11,410 nt of DNA from CAZCZR01 sp964503455 (GTDB lineage: Bacteria; Bacillota; Clostridia; UBA1381), in contig CAZCZR010000056.1 of NCBI GenBank assembly GCA_964503455.1, positions 1 to 11,410 on the forward strand, given 5' to 3'. The notes under the pieces were generated by a model. It was not told the DNA's origin. It ran no database searches and worked only from the letters and a program-made list of their open reading frames with translations. Of this stretch, positions 1 to 5,850 are shown in pieces. How positions within the stretch are numbered: the first letter of the stretch is position 1; every line of letters starts with the position of its first letter. The position numbers and the translations under genes are program-made.

Positions 1-1
1 C

Positions 2-598
2 TGCGGTTGGTACGATAACGCGGAATTTACAGGCGAAGCAATAACTGTAATTCCTGCTACGGACACAGGCGACAAAGAATATTGGGCTAAATGGACTGAA
101 GCTGAGCCTACGGAATATTTGATTACATTTGTAAATTATGACAACTCCATATTGCAAAGCGGTAATGTTGAAATCGGCACAACACCGATATACGAGGGTG
201 AAACACCTGCAAAGCCGGATGACGGTATGTATTCCTACACATTCATCGGTTGGAACCCCGAAGTTACGGCAGTAAACGGTATTGCGACATATACGGCACA
301 GTATTCCAAAACGCCAATCGTATACAGTGTTAAATGGCAAGCTGACGGAAGCGTTATCGCAGCGGCGCCGGCGGCGGGTGAGCATTTCCTGATATTTGCG
401 GCGTACAAGGACGGCGTTCTCATAGACATTCAAATTGCGGACGCGGTATTTGATGCGGCAAGTGAGATAACCGTGCCGGTTCACGACGGATTTGACATGA
501 GTGATGCGGATACGGTTAAGGCTATGCTCTGGAACTCAATTATTGATATGCAGCCGTTATGCGGCTCCGCCATAACAAAGACAAATGATTTACTATAG
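2..598 (+). CDS. C-terminal part of a secreted repeat protein (InlB B-repeat type), 5' end outside window
   Basis: The reading frame is open from the left edge of the window to a TAG at 596-598, giving the last 198 residues of a larger protein. The TTG at position 119 is internal to this frame, not a start. The first residues (GWYDNAEFTGEAIT, then GDKEYWAKW) match the Listeria-Bacteroides (InlB B-type) repeat, a small surface-protein module. A second, related unit follows at about residues 40-67 (TFVNYDN...FIGWNPEV...YTAQY). The last 90 residues form a separate small domain (AAYKDGVLIDIQI, then VKAMLWNSIIDMQPLC). From memory, a similar terminal module occurs in secreted clostridial glycoside hydrolases and pectin-active proteins. 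No LPXTG motif, SLH domain or C-terminal membrane anchor follows it. The catalytic or binding part lies upstream of the window, so the protein's function cannot be stated. Confidence 0.85.
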   Translation, partial: CGWYDNAEFTGEAITVIPATDTGDKEYWAKWTEAEPTEYLITFVNYDNSILQSGNVEIGTTPIYEGETPAKPDDGMYSYTFIGWNPEVTAVNGIATYTAQYSKTPIVYSVKWQADGSVIAAAPAAGEHFLIFAAYKDGVLIDIQIADAVFDAASEITVPVHDGFDMSDADTVKAMLWNSIIDMQPLCGSAITKTNDLL

Positions 599-635
599 TG
601 AAAAAATCAGCTAAAATATTCAGTTTATTTTAACA

Positions 636-713
636 ATCCGAAGCGGCAAGACAAATATTAACCGTGCTATTAAAATATTACGCCGGATAATATTATGTTT
701 GCCGCGCGGGGAT
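636..713. repeat. Imperfect nested inverted repeat between the surface-protein gene and the tRNA terminator
   Basis: The arms at 643-660 and 688-705 are complementary at 14 of 18 positions: a perfect 7-bp outer block (GCGGCAA/TTGCCGC) and a perfect 7-bp inner block (AATATTA/TAATATT), separated by four mismatches. A short ATCC/GGAT match at 636-639 and 710-713 extends it. An alternative 7-bp inner stem at 674-680/688-694 competes for the same right arm. There is no T-run after either arm, so it is not a standard terminator. It could be a folded 3' UTR of the upstream gene or the remnant of a small non-coding mobile element. Apart from this, I see nothing in 599-735. Confidence 0.4.
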
Positions 714-730
714 CTGTTACTGTAAAGCGT

Positions 731-770
731 ATAAAAAAAGACGGAACAAGGTTTTCTTGTTCCGTCTTTT
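731..770 (-). terminator. Intrinsic terminator of the tRNA-Pro unit
   Basis: The arms 736-750 and 756-770 are a perfect 15-bp inverted repeat (AAAAGACGGAACAAG and its complement) around a 5-nt loop. Read on the minus strand, the stem lies directly after the CCA end of the tRNA at 770 and is followed by a run of seven T. It therefore fits the end of the tRNA transcript. The right arm also ends in TTTT on the plus strand, so it may work in both directions and also stop transcripts from the upstream gene. Confidence 0.9.
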
Positions 771-846
771 GGTCGGAGTGACTGGATTCGAACCAGCGGC
801 CCCTTGAACCCCATTCAAGTACTCTACCAAACTGAGCCACACCCCG
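770..846 (-). tRNA. tRNA-Pro, anticodon GGG
   Basis: The minus-strand sequence folds into a complete 77-nt cloverleaf. The acceptor stem is CGGGGTG/CACTCCG with one G-T wobble. The D arm is GCTC...GAGT. The anticodon stem is CTTGA/TCAAG around the loop ATGGGGT, giving anticodon GGG. The T arm has loop TTCGAAT, the discriminator is A, and CCA is encoded (770-772). The C1-G72 first pair is typical of bacterial proline tRNAs. Positions 32 and 38 are A and T; an A32-U38 pair is known to be conserved in bacterial tRNA-Pro(GGG) and tRNA-Ala(GGC), where it tunes decoding. It is the second gene of a two-tRNA unit, 7 bp after the first and directly before the terminator. Confidence 0.96.
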
Positions 847-853
847 AATTCGG

Positions 854-930
854 TGGTCGGGATGACAGGATTTGAACCTGCGGCCCCTACGTCCCGAACG
901 TAGTGCTCTACCAAACTGAGCCACATCCCG
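854..930 (-). tRNA. tRNA-Pro, anticodon CGG
   Basis: This is a complete 77-nt cloverleaf on the minus strand. The acceptor stem is CGGGATG/CATCCCG, the D arm GCTC...GAGC, and the anticodon stem CTACG/CGTAG around the loop TTCGGGA, giving anticodon CGG. The T arm is GCAGG/CCTGT with loop TTCAAAT, the discriminator is A, and CCA is encoded (854-856). It is first in the unit, about 13 nt after the likely -10 region. Its D arm and variable region are nearly identical to those of the adjacent tRNA-Pro(GGG), while the anticodon arms differ strongly. The two are clearly paralogues with different decoding roles. Confidence 0.96.
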
Positions 931-942
931 ATAACCACGAGT

Positions 943-974
943 ATTATATTAACACAAAACATTTTTGTTGTCAA
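943..974 (-). promoter_or_regulatory. Sigma-A promoter of the tRNA-Pro pair
   Basis: On the minus strand, TTGACA (969-974) is a consensus -35. The -10 is either TAATAT (946-951), with a 17-bp spacer and an upstream TG of the extended -10 type, or the better hexamer TATAAT (943-948) with a 20-bp spacer. Either places the start of transcription just upstream of the first tRNA at 930. The promoter is divergent from the importer promoters. The stretch 975-1054 between them is very AT-rich, and I see no gene in it. Confidence 0.7.
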
Positions 975-1054
975 TAGATTTTAAAATTTTTTTTGAAAAA
1001 TTACGGAAATTGTTTTTTATAAATAAAAAAAGTTAATTTTTATTGAATTTTTTA

Positions 1055-1083
1055 TTGACAATTAAGCCGAAACAGTGTACAAT
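1055..1083 (+). promoter_or_regulatory. Upstream sigma-A promoter (P1) of the importer unit
   Basis: TTGACA (1055-1060), a 17-bp spacer and TACAAT (1078-1083) are close to consensus, with A/T-rich sequence upstream like an UP element. The predicted start near 1090 is about 230 nt before the first permease gene. A P1 transcript would begin with the two hairpins described at 1107-1172. Confidence 0.7.
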
Positions 1084-1106
1084 ATATACATAAGAAACGG
1101 TATACT

Positions 1107-1141
1107 TATTGTGCAACATTTTGGTAAAATTTTGCGCGATA
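1107..1141 (+). other. Long imperfect hairpin or dyad in the importer leader
   Basis: Arms 1107-1122 and 1126-1141 pair over 16 positions around a GGT centre. As RNA the stem has a single mismatch and two G-U pairs; as DNA 13 of 16 positions are symmetric. It lies about 17 nt after the predicted P1 start and before the second promoter. It could be an RNA structure in the leader or a repressor operator between the two promoters; the sequence alone does not decide. Confidence 0.5.
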
Positions 1142-1172
1142 GTAAAACTATACAAAAGTTTTAACTTTTTTT
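1141..1172 (+). terminator. Possible weak terminator or attenuator in the P1 leader
   Basis: AGTAAAACT (1141-1149) pairs with AGTTTTAACT (1157-1166) over 9 bp with one bulged A and a 7-nt loop. Seven T (1166-1172) follow directly. The stem is AT-rich and therefore weak, but its position is that of a leader terminator: after the P1 start and the 1107-1141 hairpin, and before the second promoter. If active, P1 would yield a short RNA of about 80 nt unless read-through occurs. Confidence 0.35.
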
Positions 1173-1193
1173 AAATTTTTTTATAAAAAACTA

Positions 1194-1222
1194 TTGCAAA
1201 AAATACAAAACTGTGGTATGAT
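1194..1222 (+). promoter_or_regulatory. Proximal promoter (P2) of the importer unit, extended -10
   Basis: TTGCAA (1194-1199), a 17-bp spacer and TATGAT (1217-1222) are preceded by TGG, giving an extended -10 (TGNTATGAT). The predicted start near 1229 leaves about 93 nt before the first permease gene and about 22 nt before the possible leader ORF at 1251. The string TGTGGTAT at 1212-1219 recurs in the same position of the lyase promoter (8308-8315). Confidence 0.7.
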
Positions 1223-1250
1223 AAGTATATACATTCCCGGAGGGTGTGTC

Positions 1251-1322
1251 GTGTGCTGCGCACAGGGAGATAAGCGGCTGCGGCAAGCTTTGGGATACAA
1301 CATTTTAGGGAGGTTATATTAA
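1251..1322 (+). CDS. Possible 23-codon leader ORF coupled to the first permease
   Basis: A GTG at 1251 lies 6 nt after GGAGGG (1239-1244) and opens 23 codons ending in TAA at 1320-1322. The stop shares its last A with the ATG of the permease (TAATG), the usual geometry of translational coupling. The peptide begins MCCAQGDK, is rich in Arg/Lys in the middle and ends ILGRLY. I recognise no family. A small stem (TGTGC, loop TGC, GCACA; 1252-1264) covers its start region. The permease also has its own site, AGGGAGG at 1307-1313, inside this ORF, so the ORF may be chance: a run of 23 codons without a stop is not rare. An alternative GTG start lies at 1246 in another frame. Confidence 0.3.
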   Translation: MCCAQGDKRLRQALGYNILGRLY

Positions 1323-2311
1323 TGGCAAAGACTAAAAAAGCCGAAAAAGTTGTCTTGTCGCCCGAAGAGAAAAAGCTGGCAAGGCAAAAAATGTGGACAA
1401 AAATCGTCAGAGACAGATGGATTTATCTGATGCTTTTGCCCGGATTCTTGTACTTTATCATCTTTAAGATCGTACCTATGTGGGGCGTATTGATAGGATT
1501 TAAGACCTTTTATGCAGGTATTCCCTTCATGAAGTCGCCATGGGTAGGTCTGGATAACTACATAACGTTCTTCACAGGAACCGACTTCCTGAGGCTGCTG
1601 AAGAATACGATTATCATCTCGTTCATGAACCTGATATTCTACTTTCCGCTGCCTATCATACTTTCATTGTTCCTCAATGAGATAAAGGTACAGTGGTACA
1701 AAAAGACGCTGCAGACAATGGTATACGTTCCTCACTTCGTATCAATGGTTGTCATCGCATCTATCACCTTCATGATCGTTAAGGTTCCTCAGATGGAAGG
1801 TTATTCGGGCGGCGCCCTTTATGAGATCGTTTACAAGCTCTCGGGCGGAAGAATAAAGATGAACGTTCTGGAAAATCCGATAAGTATTTATTGGGTGCTT
1901 CTGTTCCAGTCCATATGGAAAGAAACAGGCTGGGGCACGGTTATCTTCCTTGCGGCTATCGCCGGCGTTGATGTAGAGCAGTACGAGGCGGCTATCGTTG
2001 ACGGCGCTAACCGTTGGCAGCAGCTTATTTACATAACATTCCCTGCAATCTTGGGAACTATCGTTACAATGTTTATTCTGAGAATGGGTTCGGTACTTGA
2101 CACAGGCTTCGAGCAGATACTTCTTATGCAGAACAACCTGAACAAGAGCGCATCGGAAACATTTGATACTTATGTATACGATATAGGTAGAGTTAAAGGT
2201 AACTACGGTTATTCGACCGCAGTTGGTTTATTTAAATCTTTGGTCAGCATAGCTTGTATCCAGACTGCTAACCGTGTGGCTAAGCACGTCGGACAGGAAG
2301 GCTTGTTCTAA
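1322..2311 (+). CDS. lplB: ABC oligosaccharide importer, permease protein, LplB type
   Basis: This 329-residue inner-membrane permease belongs to the LplB family (carbohydrate uptake type 1, CUT1) and forms half of the transmembrane channel. A lysine-rich cytoplasmic N-terminus (about 33 residues) is followed by the first membrane segment (about 34-52, WIYLMLLPGFLYFIIF) and further hydrophobic segments. The EAA loop that docks to the ATPase is clear: E222-A-A-I-V-D-G-A, continuing to FPAI. The start is ATG, 8 nt after AGGGAGG. The length is normal for the family. It is the first gene of the importer unit: the second permease begins 20 nt after its stop, and the binding protein follows. LplB/YtcP-type permeases are linked in Bacillus to complex plant oligosaccharides. 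The substrate here is inferred from the nearby rhamnogalacturonan lyase and is unproven. Confidence 0.93.
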   Translation: MAKTKKAEKVVLSPEEKKLARQKMWTKIVRDRWIYLMLLPGFLYFIIFKIVPMWGVLIGFKTFYAGIPFMKSPWVGLDNYITFFTGTDFLRLLKNTIIISFMNLIFYFPLPIILSLFLNEIKVQWYKKTLQTMVYVPHFVSMVVIASITFMIVKVPQMEGYSGGALYEIVYKLSGGRIKMNVLENPISIYWVLLFQSIWKETGWGTVIFLAAIAGVDVEQYEAAIVDGANRWQQLIYITFPAILGTIVTMFILRMGSVLDTGFEQILLMQNNLNKSASETFDTYVYDIGRVKGNYGYSTAVGLFKSLVSIACIQTANRVAKHVGQEGLF

Positions 2312-2331
2312 TTTGAAGGGAGTGTATAACA

Positions 2332-3213
2332 TTGATCAGTATTAAAAGAAGGAGCCTTGGAGATATTATAGGCGACGTTGTTATATACGCCGTGCTTACT
2401 GTCTTGGCTATTATAATGGTTGTGCCGTTCCTTTACGTTATAGCGGCATCGTTCGCGCCTGAGTACGAGATTCAGACAAGACCTATGTTCCTGATTCCGA
2501 ACGAGTTTACAACAGACGCTTACGCAAGAATTTTCAACATGAACGACATGGGAACCAAGGTTGTGCGTTCGCTTATCATTTCGATATTGCTTACGCTTAT
2601 CGGTACTCTTATAAACCTGTTCTTCACCACGACTATGGCTTACGGTCTTGCAAGAAAGGACCTGTACGGAAAGAAACCGGTTTTGAATATGGTGCTTTTC
2701 ACCATGGTATTCGGCGGCGGTATGATCCCTACATTCCTGGTAGTAAAGACATTGGGTCTGTATGATACATATGCGGCACTTATCCTGCCGGGCGCTATCA
2801 GTGCGTACAATATGCTTATAGTAAGAAACTTCTTTATGGATCTTCCGGCAGGTCTGGAAGAGGCGGCGTCCATCGACGGCTGTTCGGATATCGGAATATT
2901 CGTAAAGATAGCTCTCCCGTTGTCACTTCCCTGTTTGGCAACATTCGGTCTGTTCTACGCGGTTGGACACTGGAACGATTACTTCACAGCCTTGCTCTAT
3001 CTTGAGGATCAGAACAAGTATCCGTTCCAGCTGGTTCTTAGAAACATAGTAATGCAGTCGCAGGAAACACAGACCGACCCGAACGCTCTTATCCCTGAGG
3101 ATACAATGAAGATGGCGGTTATCGTTATCGGTACCGTTCCTATCCTCTGCGTATATCCGTTCCTGCAGAAGTATTTTGCGGCAGGCGTTATGGTCGGAGC
3201 TATCAAGGGTTGA
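2332..3213 (+). CDS. ytcP: ABC oligosaccharide importer, permease protein, YtcP type
   Basis: This 293-residue second permease of the CUT1 importer is expected to pair with the LplB-type protein. The N-terminal segment at about 16-38 (VVIYAVLTVLAIIMVVPFLYVIAAS) is a typical first helix. The motif FGGGMIPTFL near the middle is characteristic of the YtcP branch. The EAA loop is present as E177-A-A-S-I-D-G, ending in LPLSLP, and the C-terminus ends YFAAGVMVGAIKG, as is usual in this family. The start is TTG at 2332, 9 nt after GGGAG (2318-2322). I find no in-frame ATG nearby that would keep the first helix, so the TTG start is the best choice. It is co-transcribed with the upstream permease. No ATP-binding gene follows, so a shared MsmX-type ATPase encoded elsewhere is expected. 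Confidence 0.93.
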   Translation: MISIKRRSLGDIIGDVVIYAVLTVLAIIMVVPFLYVIAASFAPEYEIQTRPMFLIPNEFTTDAYARIFNMNDMGTKVVRSLIISILLTLIGTLINLFFTTTMAYGLARKDLYGKKPVLNMVLFTMVFGGGMIPTFLVVKTLGLYDTYAALILPGAISAYNMLIVRNFFMDLPAGLEEAASIDGCSDIGIFVKIALPLSLPCLATFGLFYAVGHWNDYFTALLYLEDQNKYPFQLVLRNIVMQSQETQTDPNALIPEDTMKMAVIVIGTVPILCVYPFLQKYFAAGVMVGAIKG

Positions 3214-3235
3214 TAATTAACGTAAACAATTAAAA

Positions 3236-3264
3236 GGAGCTTTGGTCAAAAATACCGAAGCTCC
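3236..3264 (+). other. mRNA stem-loop between permease and binding-protein genes
   Basis: GGAGCTTTGGT (3236-3246) pairs perfectly with ACCGAAGCTCC (3254-3264) over 11 bp (one G-T pair) around a 7-nt loop. GAAAAATTC follows, not a T-run, so it is not a normal terminator. It lies in the 94-nt gap before the binding-protein gene. Such intra-operon stems can protect the downstream message after processing and so raise the amount of binding protein relative to permeases; that role here is inference. Confidence 0.6.
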
Positions 3265-3307
3265 GAAAAATTCAAATCCAAATTAAAAAATAAGGAGGAC
3301 AATAATA

Positions 3308-4813
3308 ATGAAAAAGTGGCAGAAGGTCTCAGCTCTTGTTGTTGCCGCAGCATCGATCGTTGCAACATTGGCAGCGTGCGGAGGTACACAGACGAGCAGC
3401 ATCGACCAGTCGAATCCTACTATCAAAATCATGACAAAATCATATTCAGCGGAGCCGGCGGGCGAGAGCAGTCCGGTATATCAGGCGCTTGAGGAATACC
3501 TCGGTGTTAAGCTGGATGTTACATTCGCGGCTTCGCAGGCATATGACGAGAAGGTTACCGCAACTATGGGAGCGGGTACATATCCTCACGCAATGCTTGT
3601 TGGTTCAAAGACCGCCAGCGTTATCCAGAACTGCCGTGTAAACAACTTCTGGGATATAACGGATAAGGTACATGACTCAAAGTTCCCGAATATCAGCGAG
3701 GGAGTAAATGATACCGTCCTTAACAATATGTCGATCGACGGTAAGATCTACGGTCTTTACAGATCAAGAACTCTTGGACGTGCAGGTATCTCCATCAGAG
3801 AGGACTGGCTTGAGAATCTTAACCTTGAAGAGCCTAAGACAATAGACGATCTTTATAATGTATTAAAGGCATTTAAGGAACAGGATCCGGACGGAAACGG
3901 TCAGGACGATACATACGGCATGATCGTAACCAGCTATTCAGGCCCGTTTGATAACCTGGCTGTATGGATGGGCGCGCCGAACCAGTACGGCATAGAGGAC
4001 GGCAAGCTTAAGTCTGCTTATGATTATCCTGAATATTTTGAAGCTTTGAAGTTCATGAGAAAGCTTTATGAAGAGGGTCTTGTAAACGCGGATATGGCTA
4101 CATTCTCATCAGATGACTGGAACGAGCCTTTCCTCTCCAGCAAAGCGGGCGTTATCATTGACGTTGCAGACAGAGGCAGAAGACTTCAGCAGAATATCAG
4201 CTCGATCACACCGACAGCTAAAGTCGGCATAATCGGATCGGTTGCAGCTAAGGAAGGCGAAGAGAGAAGAGTTCTTCCGACAACCGGCTATGACGGATTC
4301 TTCGTATTCCCGGCAACAACGGTTACATCGGAAGAGGATCTTGACTTCGTTATCGGAGTATTCGATAAGATGCTTGATGCTGATGCGGCTGACCTTATCA
4401 ATTACGGAATCAAGGACAGAACCTATACTGTAGAGGACAACTGCGCGGTTGTAACAACTGATACGGCGCTCCAGAAGGAGTATGCAGACCTTAACCAGAT
4501 CACAACTCTTATAGGCGGAAAGTCGAATTACGATACATATTATGCAACCGAGGCTGCTAAGAAGGTTGCAGAGGTTCAGGATGACAACGAGAAATACGCT
4601 GTTGCTAACCCGGCTGAGCCTTACGTTTCGGAGACTTATTCAAACAACGGTCCTCAGCTTGATACTATCATGACAGAGGCTAACACCAAGTTCATGGTTG
4701 GTCAGATCGACGAGGCAGGTTGGAAGTCGGCTCTTGAACAGTGGAAGAAGCAGGGCGGCGACAAGATCGTTGAAGAACTTAACGAAGAATATCAGAAGTA
4801 TGCAAATGAATAA
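3308..4813 (+). CDS. Extracellular oligosaccharide-binding lipoprotein of the ABC importer (LplA type)
   Basis: This 501-residue solute-binding protein would catch the substrate outside the cell and deliver it to the two permeases. It starts with a lipoprotein signal: a positive N-region (MKKWQK), a hydrophobic stretch and the lipobox LAAC, with C24 as the lipidated cysteine. The rest reads as a two-lobe binding protein of the LplA/AlgQ class, close to the usual length of about 500. Residues 193-204 form an EF-hand-like calcium loop, DPDGNGQDDTYG. A similar calcium site is known in the alginate-binding proteins AlgQ1/AlgQ2 and is common in this class. The ATG lies 9 nt after AGGAGG (3293-3298), the strongest ribosome site in the unit, in keeping with the high level needed. 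A strong terminator follows 11 nt after the stop. The substrate is likely a plant oligosaccharide, possibly from rhamnogalacturonan; this is inferred from context only. Confidence 0.92.
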   Translation: MKKWQKVSALVVAAASIVATLAACGGTQTSSIDQSNPTIKIMTKSYSAEPAGESSPVYQALEEYLGVKLDVTFAASQAYDEKVTATMGAGTYPHAMLVGSKTASVIQNCRVNNFWDITDKVHDSKFPNISEGVNDTVLNNMSIDGKIYGLYRSRTLGRAGISIREDWLENLNLEEPKTIDDLYNVLKAFKEQDPDGNGQDDTYGMIVTSYSGPFDNLAVWMGAPNQYGIEDGKLKSAYDYPEYFEALKFMRKLYEEGLVNADMATFSSDDWNEPFLSSKAGVIIDVADRGRRLQQNISSITPTAKVGIIGSVAAKEGEERRVLPTTGYDGFFVFPATTVTSEEDLDFVIGVFDKMLDADAADLINYGIKDRTYTVEDNCAVVTTDTALQKEYADLNQITTLIGGKSNYDTYYATEAAKKVAEVQDDNEKYAVANPAEPYVSETYSNNGPQLDTIMTEANTKFMVGQIDEAGWKSALEQWKKQGGDKIVEELNEEYQKYANE

Positions 4814-4824
4814 TTGATACTTGT

Positions 4825-4856
4825 ATCCCCGTGCCAACGGCACGGGGATTTTTTTT
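4825..4856 (+). terminator. Intrinsic terminator of the importer unit
   Basis: ATCCCCGTGCC (4825-4835) and GGCACGGGGAT (4839-4849) form a perfect GC-rich 11-bp stem with a 3-nt loop. Eight T (4849-4856) follow. This is a textbook Rho-independent terminator ending the permease-permease-binding-protein transcript. Confidence 0.95.
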
Positions 4857-4932
4857 AGTATAACGGGCATGAAGATTATTCGATACACCTCCGCAGGATG
4901 AATTGATGAGCTGTGCGGGAAGATCGGCTCAA

Positions 4933-4972
4933 GACGGAGATACGGCTGCCGGTCCGCCGTATATACTCTGTC
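4933..4972 (+). other. Bulged hairpin upstream of the amidase gene
   Basis: GACGGAG (4933-4939) pairs with CTCTGTC (4966-4972), and the adjacent ATACGGC (4940-4946) pairs with GCCGTAT (4956-4962). Together these give 14 bp (one G-T pair) with a 3-nt bulge (4963-4965) and a 9-nt loop. No T-run follows. It lies 77 nt before the amidase start, in a 190-nt gap where I find no convincing sigma-A promoter. It could be part of a leader or a binding site. Confidence 0.4.
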
Positions 4973-5049
4973 ATTATTGCCGGCAAAGCTGAATATATAT
5001 TTTGAAGAAATTGCTTTTTCCGAGAGTGATTTATCCGGAGGTGTGTTTT

Positions 5050-5751
5050 ATGAAAATTCGGGACAACACGTTGTTTATAGCGGTATTTTTTCTGCTTACG
5101 GGAATGATAACGGGAACATGGCTGAAGGACGGCCGTTTTGCGGACGTGTTTGCGCAGGATAAAAGACCCACGGTAATAGTGGACGCGGGACATGGCGCCC
5201 CTGACGGAGGTGCTGTGGGTGCAAACGGCACGCTTGAAAAAGACATCAATCTCTCCATAGCCTTAAAGACAGCGGAGGTGCTTGAGGGCAAGGGTATACA
5301 CGTAATACTGACAAGAACCGGCGACAATGCCCTGTATTCCGATTCCGACACCACCCTACGGCAGAAAAAACGCTCGGATATGAACAGCCGTCTTAACATA
5401 ATGAAAAACAGCGGAGCAGATTTGTTTATGAGCATACATATGAATTCTTACGAGAATCCAAACGCTAAGGGATTGAACGTGTTTTACGCGAAAAATTATC
5501 CCGAGCTGAAAGAGCTGTGCGCGCTGATGCAGGAGAGGATAAGCAAGGTCACCGGCGCTGAGGTACACGCCGTGAAGGCGGCGGACACATCGCTTTTTCT
5601 GATGAAATCGCCCGCTGTGCCGGCTGTGCTTGCGGAGTGCGGCTTCATCTCAAACCGTGAAGAGGAGGCGAAGCTCTCGGATGACAATTACCGTGCGAAA
5701 ATAGCGTGGGCGCTTGCCGAAGCGGTGGAGATATATTTCGACAATTTGTAA
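5050..5751 (+). CDS. cwlD: N-acetylmuramoyl-L-alanine amidase, CwlD-like (Amidase_3)
   Basis: This 233-residue zinc amidase would cut the bond between N-acetylmuramic acid and L-alanine in peptidoglycan. Residues 8-24 are a hydrophobic signal or membrane anchor, so it acts outside the membrane. The Amidase_3 fold follows from about residue 40. The metal ligands and catalytic residues are all visible: H48 in VDAGHG, E63 in GTLEKDINL, H130 in MSIHMNS, and E196 in LAECGFISN. Length and architecture (one catalytic domain, no wall-binding repeats) match CwlD, which in spore formers acts with PdaA to make muramic-delta-lactam in the spore cortex. The assignment to CwlD rather than another short amidase is likely but not certain. 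The ATG at 5050 is chosen because GGAGG (5037-5041) lies 8 nt before it. A TTG at 5002 would extend the frame by 16 residues but lacks such a site. It seems to be a single-gene unit; no strong terminator follows. Confidence 0.85.
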   Translation: MKIRDNTLFIAVFFLLTGMITGTWLKDGRFADVFAQDKRPTVIVDAGHGAPDGGAVGANGTLEKDINLSIALKTAEVLEGKGIHVILTRTGDNALYSDSDTTLRQKKRSDMNSRLNIMKNSGADLFMSIHMNSYENPNAKGLNVFYAKNYPELKELCALMQERISKVTGAEVHAVKAADTSLFLMKSPAVPAVLAECGFISNREEEAKLSDDNYRAKIAWALAEAVEIYFDNL

Positions 5752-5821
5752 GTATAGACGTATTTTTGGCAGTGTTTATGTTGTATTTTTCATAAAAATA
5801 ACGGTGAGCGAAAATTCTCTA

Positions 5822-5850
5822 TTGACTAATTTGAGGAAAAGGTATATAAT
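5822..5850 (+). promoter_or_regulatory. Sigma-A promoter of serC-serA
   Basis: TTGACT (5822-5827), a 17-bp spacer and a perfect TATAAT (5845-5850). The predicted start near 5857 gives an AT-rich leader of about 54 nt. I see no T-box, riboswitch or attenuator fold in this short leader. Confidence 0.85.

Noticed and set aside
620..974. Three overlapping minus-strand ORFs of 64-85 codons across the tRNA region
   Set aside because: They run through two complete tRNA genes and their terminator; the apparent peptides are translated tRNA sequence, a common annotation artefact.
4869..4901. Mini-ORF of 10 codons after the importer terminator
   Set aside because: No ribosome binding site precedes it and its length is well within chance.
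5002..5049. Upstream TTG start extending the amidase by 16 residues
   Set aside because: There is no suitably placed ribosome site, whereas GGAGG lies 8 nt before the ATG at 5050 and the protein then begins with a normal signal anchor.
5784..5800. AT-only hairpin (TATTTTT/AAAAATA) after the amidase gene as a terminator
   Set aside because: The stem is 7 A-T pairs only and is followed by ACGG rather than a T-run, so terminator function is not supported.
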